The notes under the pieces are model-generated. The model was not told the DNA's origin. It worked only from the letters and a program-made list of their open reading frames with translations, and searched no databases. From the NCBI GenBank assembly GCA_020072965.1, contig JAIQFY010000012.1:27512-91511 (forward strand): a DNA stretch of 64,000 bases, written 5' to 3'. The stretch's first letter is position 1; every line of letters starts with the position of its first letter. The DNA comes from Terriglobia bacterium (lineage in GTDB: Bacteria; Acidobacteriota; Terriglobia; JAIQFV01). This document shows positions 63,964 through 64,000 of this stretch, one piece after another. Position numbers and translations under genes: made by a program.

Positions 63964-64000
63964 ATGAGTAAATCAACGACCCGCAGCACGAAGTATATCA
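63964..64000 (+). CDS. Start of an unidentified gene, cut by window edge
   Basis: ATG with AAAGGAG 6 nt upstream, then 12 codons reading MSKSTTRSTKYI to the end of the window. Upstream lie a GATCCT/AGGATC inverted repeat (63872-63887) and T-rich sequence. Too short to identify; a transposase at the edge of an insertion sequence is one possibility given the repeat-rich setting. Confidence 0.4.
   Translation, partial: MSKSTTRSTKYI

Overview
The window reads as a chromosomal segment of a Gram-negative (diderm) bacterium, most likely an Acidobacteriota member or close relative. That placement is an inference. It rests on outer-membrane genes (bamA, skp, lpxA, lpxI, fabZ, lolD and lolC/E-like), long cytoplasmic TPR proteins with Glu/Pro-rich linkers, lpxI used in place of lpxH, and GC content that looks like the mid-50s by eye. 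No rRNA operon is present to confirm it.

Layout. 1-2.8 kb (minus strand): a membrane protein cut by the window edge, a zinc-finger anti-sigma factor and an ECF sigma factor, then a GNAT acetyltransferase and a YmdB-type phosphoesterase. 2.9-10.9 kb (minus): the translation block thrS-infC-rpmI-rplT-pheS-pheT, a coiled-coil gene, zapA and a candidate 6S RNA directly after zapA. infC appears to start at ATT behind a strong Shine-Dalgarno. 11.3-17.1 kb (plus): a VanZ-like protein, then ffh-rpsP-khpA-rimM-trmD-rplS-rnhB with an intrinsic terminator just before trmD. 17.2-22 kb (plus): a 919-residue TPR protein, a small membrane protein, thiE and a Crp/Fnr regulator. 22.6-51.7 kb (minus): a TPR/S-layer-homology protein, hflX-hfq-miaA, a secreted protein, a 39-residue membrane peptide, a SPOR-SpoIID lipoprotein and a TonB-like protein. 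The same block continues with an oxidoreductase, lpxI-lpxA-fabZ-skp-bamA, clpC, lolD, lolC/E, lysS, nusB and ribH. It ends with crotonase, 3-hydroxyacyl-CoA dehydrogenase and thiolase genes and a TPR-GAF-degenerate GGDEF protein. 52-58.7 kb: lepA, a GxxExxY protein and an RND efflux pump with its adaptor. 59-64 kb: tRNA-Val(GAC), a dipeptide epimerase, a RAYT-like transposase between 28-bp inverted repeats, two unrecognised genes and a dense repeat field.

How the genes fit together. The envelope cluster covers lipid A synthesis (FabZ, LpxA, LpxI), outer-membrane protein delivery and insertion (Skp, BamA) and lipoprotein export (LolD, LolC/E), with no lpxD at the usual place. The translation and RNA genes (synthetases, initiation factor, ribosomal proteins, SRP, Hfq, MiaA, HflX, TrmD, RimM, NusB, LepA) are housekeeping in conserved orders.

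The least explained signal is non-coding. Short degenerate tandem arrays, mostly with a strict 7-nt period and different unit sequences, abut stop codons of minus-strand genes (lpxI, ribH, the epimerase). A 9-nt version abuts pheS. Two arrays come as inverted pairs. Around the RAYT-like transposase there are also long hairpins, three copies of a multi-hairpin repeat and a 203-bp MITE-like element.
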